Shown here in pieces: positions 61,201 to 64,000 of a stretch of 64,000 nucleotides of DNA. The notes beneath the pieces are model-generated. The model was given only the letters and a program-made list of their open reading frames with translations, was not told the DNA's origin and searched no databases. The DNA lies in assembly GCF_022811725.1 (NCBI RefSeq), contig NZ_CP094527.1:7874001-7938000 (forward strand), written 5' to 3'. Each line of letters starts with the position of its first letter. Within the stretch, counting starts at the first letter, position 1. The position numbers were made by a program, and so were the translations under genes. This stretch comes from Mucilaginibacter sp. SMC90 (GTDB lineage: Bacteria > Bacteroidota > Bacteroidia > Sphingobacteriales > Sphingobacteriaceae).

Positions 61201-62139
61201 TACCGCCAGCGAAAACAGTGCCCCAAACAGCACCGGCACCAATATTACTATCGGCGCTCGTTTCTTTTTAAAATACAATCCCAGGAAAACGATCAGGAAA
61301 ACTACGGTAATGCCCTGTGTAAACATCGAGTCGCGCCGTAGTTGCAGGGCGTTACCTACCGATACGGCAGTTGTACCGAAGTAACTGCAGTTAACGGTTT
61401 TAAAGCTTTTTGTTTGCAGACTATCAATAACCTGATCAATGCCTTTAAGCATCACCGCGTTCTCGCCGGTATTATTTGGCGAATACTTTGGTGTGATAAA
61501 CAACAGCAGGTTTTTATGATCCTTGGTCATCACATAGCTGTCATACAGTTCAAAGTTTTCGTCGTATTGCAGCTGCTGCAGTTTTTTGAGGCCGAGGTAT
61601 GAGATACCAACCGGGTCGCTGCTGATCATGCCTTTTAAAGCCAGCCCTGCGGGTGAGGTAAGCGTACGCAAATTTCGGGCAAGCGTTTCTTTTATCTTAT
61701 CTGGTCGGATGAGCGTATCAATGTTAAGGTAATCATGCTCGTTCAGGTAAATGGGCAGGCTTTTATTGATGGTACCAAACAGCTCCATCACCAGGCCGTC
61801 ATCAACCTTAGCATTGATCTTACTGATGTATGCGGGGAGTTTCTGTTGAATGGTTCCGGTAAATGTATCGGCAAAAGAGATGAGGCTATCCGGCTCCTGC
61901 TGTGTGGAATCTTTAAGCGAAACCATTACTACCAGCTTATCAACAAATTTGGAATTTTGAAAAATGTAATTGAGCTTTTCGATCTTTTTATCCTTCGGCA
62001 GTACCTTGGAGATATCCTCCTCAAACCTGATCCGCGAAGCAAAAAAACCTATAAGCACAAAGCTTAACGCAAACACGGCATAAAACAGCGGCTTGCGGGC
62101 ATTGAAATAATTATAGATGCCTACCAGGATTTTTTCCAT
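58285..62139 (-). CDS. MMPL exporter fused to PlsC-type acyltransferase and SAM methyltransferase
   Basis: 1284 residues. About 1-790 is an RND/MMPL exporter: an N-terminal span, a large outside domain, six spans (about 265-425), a second outside domain (about 450-640) and five or more spans (645-800). About 850-1060 is a lysophospholipid acyltransferase with NHQSFLD (near 900) and FPEGSRSPDGKMKRFHKGAFF (near 966). About 1085-1284 is a SAM methyltransferase with MLDLGCGYGFMPYML (near 1110). One protein may thus acylate, methylate and move a lipid-like product across the inner membrane. Such fusions are, to my knowledge, a mark of flexirubin/aryl-polyene clusters. It starts 3 nt after the glycosyltransferase gene. 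Confidence 0.87.
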   Translation of the reverse strand: MEKILVGIYNYFNARKPLFYAVFALSFVLIGFFASRIRFEEDISKVLPKDKKIEKLNYIFQNSKFVDKLVVMVSLKDSTQQEPDSLISFADTFTGTIQQKLPAYISKINAKVDDGLVMELFGTINKSLPIYLNEHDYLNIDTLIRPDKIKETLARNLRTLTSPAGLALKGMISSDPVGISYLGLKKLQQLQYDENFELYDSYVMTKDHKNLLLFITPKYSPNNTGENAVMLKGIDQVIDSLQTKSFKTVNCSYFGTTAVSVGNALQLRRDSMFTQGITVVFLIVFLGLYFKKKRAPIVILVPVLFGALFSLAVIYFVKGSISVIALGTGSVVLGIAVNYSLHVFNHYRHTRSIEQVIRDLAMPLTVGSFTTIGGFFCLEFVESEMLKDLGLFAAFSLIGASFCSLVFLPHFIASQKEQDEHIAKLSWIDKVAAYNPEYNKFIISAIVILTIVFSYTARNVSFETDMSRMNFMTDKLKASEAKLNAINKYALQSVYLLAEGKTLDDALRTNEKLSAQVELLKEQNVVKKYSGVSSLIISDSLQKARIARWNNYWTPTKKQELMAVLIKEGTALGFKAAAFDHFHDLINKDFKVVGQDEMAGIRKSLLDDYITERPGRAGVITLVKISPEDKNKIYNLFENTPNVTVVDKQYLTNRFVGIINNDFTSIAIMSSLLVFTVLLLTYGRIELTLVSFIPMFISWIWILGLMGLLGIQFNIVNIIISALIFGLGDDYSLFIMDGLLQEYKTGKKNLSSYKSSIFLSAITTVAGLGVLIFAKHPALRSIALISIIGIVCVVVMAQILIPFLFNILIKNRVQKKRFPWTLSGFVISVFAFTYFVSGCLLSSLIGLLLIKLNPFKGERSKYVYHTILARFCWSMMYIMPNLRKRVVDKDKFEKPAVVISNHQSFLDILVLIMQHPKLILFTNHWVWNSPVFGAVVRMAGYFPVAEGVEQNIDELAEKVKQGYSMVIFPEGSRSPDGKMKRFHKGAFFLAEQTGMDILPIVLHGTGYNMTKGDFLLKNGTITIKYLPRIAANDTSFGSGYAERTKNISRYFKEEYQKLSAEIEQPAYHKEQLFYNYLYKGPVLEWYMRIKVRLEKNYHVFHDLLPKQGKMLDLGCGYGFMPYMLHFAAPGRELTGVDYDEEKIEVANNCFSKTAGINFVYADALAFEMQQYDAIIIADMLHYLQPEEQKQLIEKCIAQLNPNGQLIIRDGNKDMQERHKGTELTETFSTKLLGFNKTGANGLSFLSGQMLRDIAASHELSVSEIDNTKYTSNIIFVIRKEGNPD

Positions 62140-62142
62140 GAA

Positions 62143-63339
62143 TTACAGCGCGGGGACAGGCCTCCGCTTAAACAGCTTCAATAACGCAAAAGTGAGCAAT
62201 CCTGCTATAATACCTGCAAAAATTGCCAGCGAAATGCTGCCGTAAAGATATTGTTCCAAATGTTCACCGATGGACTGGAGCGAAATTTTATCCAGGGGGA
62301 TATCTACATTACGGTTCCCCATCCACAAACTGCCTGTTTTATAACTCAGAAAAATGATAACCGGGATCATAGGCGCAACGCTGATATGCGCTGCCGTAAC
62401 CACGATAGCTTTATTTAGCCTGAATAGGAAAGCCAGCGAAATAGCTACCAAAAGCTGGAAACCCCAGATAGGCACAATCCCCATAAAAACCCCGAATGCT
62501 ACCGATTTGGCCTTAAGCTGCGGCGAATGCTCGGGATTAAAGAACAGGTTTTTCATCATCTGCCTGGCTTTTTTTTTATCAAAAAGCGTCCTGAAAAAAT
62601 CGCGGGGTTTGATGTATGCAAAGGTGATGATCACTAAAATAGTATTCAAAACACTGATGCGTGAAAAATCCTGAAAAGGACGAAAATGCGAGATACGCGT
62701 TTCTTTTGGAGCATAGTATACCTTCACAGGCACCCAATCAATTTTAATCCCTTTCCATGCGGCCCTAACGATCACCTCTATCTCAAACTCGTATTTACGG
62801 GTGATGAACCTGGTGTTTTTAAGCAAGTGAATGGGATACAAACGGTAACCCGATTGCGTATCCGGGCATTTGATTCCGGTTTCTACCCAAAACCAAAAAT
62901 TGGAAAACTTATGCCCAAAACTGCTTTTACCAGGCACGGATGATTGCTCCATATTGCGTGAGCCAATGATCAGCGAATCCGGCTCTTGTTCCAGCTTTTC
63001 GATAAAAGCAGGCAGATCGGTAGCAAAATGCTGCCCGTCCGAGTCGATGGTAATGGCGTGCTGATAGCCCTGTTCGGCAGCAAATTCAAATGCCTTTCTT
63101 AATGCCCAACCCTTGCCTACATTTTGGGTATAACTTACAGATTTTATTTGCGGGAATGACTGGATAATGGCCGGGGTATCATCTGTTGAGCCATCGTTTA
63201 CCACAATAACCTGGTCGGTATAAGCTAAAACATCGGTAATGACAGTAGCCAGCGTACCCTGGTTATTATAGGTAGGTATAATAACGCATACCTGTAATTG
63301 TTTAAACTTTGCCTGTATCATTTGTGAGTTATCCGTCAT
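62143..63339 (-). CDS. GT2 glycosyltransferase with C-terminal DUF2062 membrane domain
   Basis: 398 residues. The GT-A domain (about 14-220) shows CVIIPTYNNQGTLATVI, VVNDGSTDDT and TIDSDGQHF with the metal-binding DSD. After a basic link (FDKKKARQMMKNLFF) comes DUF2062 (about 255-395) with PQLKAKSVAFGVFMGIVPIWGFQLL and further spans. It resembles dolichol-phosphate-mannose-synthase-like enzymes that use a lipid carrier. The fusion with DUF2062 is common in aryl-polyene/flexirubin sets. It is the first gene of the minus-strand lipid operon, with a perfect -7 box 73 nt upstream. Confidence 0.87.
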   Translation of the reverse strand: MTDNSQMIQAKFKQLQVCVIIPTYNNQGTLATVITDVLAYTDQVIVVNDGSTDDTPAIIQSFPQIKSVSYTQNVGKGWALRKAFEFAAEQGYQHAITIDSDGQHFATDLPAFIEKLEQEPDSLIIGSRNMEQSSVPGKSSFGHKFSNFWFWVETGIKCPDTQSGYRLYPIHLLKNTRFITRKYEFEIEVIVRAAWKGIKIDWVPVKVYYAPKETRISHFRPFQDFSRISVLNTILVIITFAYIKPRDFFRTLFDKKKARQMMKNLFFNPEHSPQLKAKSVAFGVFMGIVPIWGFQLLVAISLAFLFRLNKAIVVTAAHISVAPMIPVIIFLSYKTGSLWMGNRNVDIPLDKISLQSIGEHLEQYLYGSISLAIFAGIIAGLLTFALLKLFKRRPVPAL

Positions 63340-63412
63340 ATATCAATCGCACGTACCGGCTTCAGTCCAGGTATTTATCAATGGGTTTTGTGGGTTTACG
63401 TTTATTGTTTTA

Positions 63413-63420
63413 CAAAGTTA
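63413..63420 (-). promoter_or_regulatory. -7 box TAACTTTG of the lipid/pigment operon
   Basis: An exact TAnnTTTG on the minus strand; a TTTA rather than TTTG lies near the -33 position. The leader to the glycosyltransferase ATG would be about 70 nt. Confidence 0.5.
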
Positions 63421-63508
63421 TTCTTTCGGGTTAAATTAAACATTAAATTTTTGTGCGGATGTTATGAATCATGGCATTACCGGCCAAACTGCTTAAAAAT
63501 GCAAAATA

Positions 63509-63633
63509 TTCATTGTCGTTAGTTTCGATTAACAGTAAAGCTCCTGGGTTTAGTCCAACTATACAAGCGTATTTGGGCTAAAGCCCTCTTATCGCTACTC
63601 ATTATTCCGTTGGTTGAAACCAACGGCTATGAA
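63509..63633. repeat. Palindromic CCGTTGG repeat, copy 3
   Basis: Slightly shorter and more diverged left arm (TTCATTGTCGTTAG), with GGGCTAAAGCCC inside and right arm CCGTTGGTTGAAACCAACGG. Confidence 0.8.
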
Positions 63634-63690
63634 GTTTGATATGTCTGTAAACTTTAAACAGTTTCTAAGGCAAAACAAGGCCCCGCCCGG

Positions 63691-64000
63691 CCAACTGCGT
63701 TATTAACTGAAGACTGAAAAAGCGCGGGAATTTGCGATTCTCCCTCTTGAGAGCTACTGTGTGTACACATCTTTTTAATTTTAGCATTAATAAGAAAATG
63801 TCATTTCGACGAACCAAGGGTAGGGCTTTGCGCATCGGAGGCGAGGAGAAATCTTCTACGCTCTGCTTTTACAGGTATAATTGTAGAGTCCGATGTAGAA
63901 GATTTCTCTTTCGCTCCACCTCTCAGCCCGCCCCTGCTCTATCGAAATGAAATTTTTTTATAAGATGTGTACACACAGTAGCTCTCGGGAGGCATTTTCA
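63691..64000. mobile_element. Third copy of the deformylase-type element, with another palindrome nested inside; runs off the window
   Basis: AAAAGCGCGGGAATTTGCGA and CCCTCTTGAGAG (63717-63753) nearly repeat the inside of the element at 36845-37051. Then a 25-bp perfect inverted pair (63749-63773 and 63962-63986, core CTACTGTGTGTACACATCTT) encloses a further palindrome. Its arms are TCATTTCGA/TCGAAATGA (63801, 63942) and GAGAAATCTTCTAC/GTAGAAGATTTCTC (63846, 63895). After it CTCTCGGGAGG resumes the first element. Confidence 0.7.

Larger units (their letters stand above)
63340..64000. other. 661-nt gene-free end of the window, filled with nested repeats
   Basis: It holds the promoter of the glycosyltransferase operon, a CCGTTGG repeat copy (63509-63633) and a compound palindrome (from about 63691 to the window edge). 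Short open frames here consist of repeat sequence and are not genes. Confidence 0.65.

Noticed and set aside
63732..63950. A 72-codon open frame on the plus strand
   Set aside because: It is built wholly from nested palindromic repeats and has no gene-like composition or start context.

Overview
The window looks like chromosome from a Bacteroidota of the Sphingobacteriaceae, most like Mucilaginibacter or Pedobacter. The evidence is a SusC/SusD pair, a GLPGLI protein with its outer-membrane partner, a hybrid two-component regulator ending in an AraC domain, LytTR/LytS signalling, -7 boxes of the form TAnnTTTG, almost no Shine-Dalgarno sequences, and part of a flexirubin/aryl-polyene-type gene set. 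The genus is inferred from memory of such genes, not from a database search. I saw no rRNA, tRNA, CRISPR array or phage.

Layout. 0-6.2 kb (+): the 3' end of a hybrid sensor kinase, a four-GAF sigma-54 activator, and a receiver-AAA+ protein that lacks a normal GAFTGA loop and any DNA-binding domain. 6.5-13.6 kb (+): a run of small enzymes (AhpD-like, DUF302, tandem NTF2, two metallo-beta-lactamase-fold hydrolases, SnoaL-like, Gfo/Idh/MocA, cupin, alpha/beta hydrolase). 14.3-17.5 kb (+): a molybdenum hydroxylase with a di-haem cytochrome c. 17.6-21.8 kb (+): a membrane AraC regulator fused in frame to a MacB/FtsX permease, then a cupin close to mandelonitrile lyases. 21.8-23.6 kb (-): a LytTR/LytS pair. 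23.9-27.5 kb (+): GLPGLI plus outer-membrane barrel. 27.9-31.1 kb (+): a rifampicin-phosphotransferase-like enzyme and a cupin.

31.1-36.6 kb (-): a redox and detoxification operon (YceI, tautomerase, two SDRs, NTF2, nitronate monooxygenase, metallo-hydrolase) behind a Crp-family gene. Two perfect TGTGA-N6-TCACA sites lie just upstream of the first operon gene. The last SDR is broken by an in-frame stop. 36.8-37.5 kb (+): a peptide-deformylase-like gene whose 5' end was split by a 207-nt mobile repeat with a 9-bp target duplication. 37.7-41.7 kb: DUF4097 protein, secreted hypothetical, MFS exporter, small membrane protein. 42-48 kb (+): SusC, SusD and a phosphoinositide-type phospholipase C. 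48-51.7 kb: ClC channel, small membrane proteins, and an FNR-like regulator with four N-terminal cysteines. 51.8-63.3 kb (-): Na+/H+ antiporter, then a lipid/pigment operon (adenylate-forming ligase, AcpS, C45 acyltransferase, FAD oxidoreductase, an MMPL-acyltransferase-methyltransferase fusion, and a glycosyltransferase with DUF2062).

The gene-free gaps are full of palindromic repeats of several families. Some are nested and some carry target-site duplications, so small non-autonomous elements appear to have been active here.
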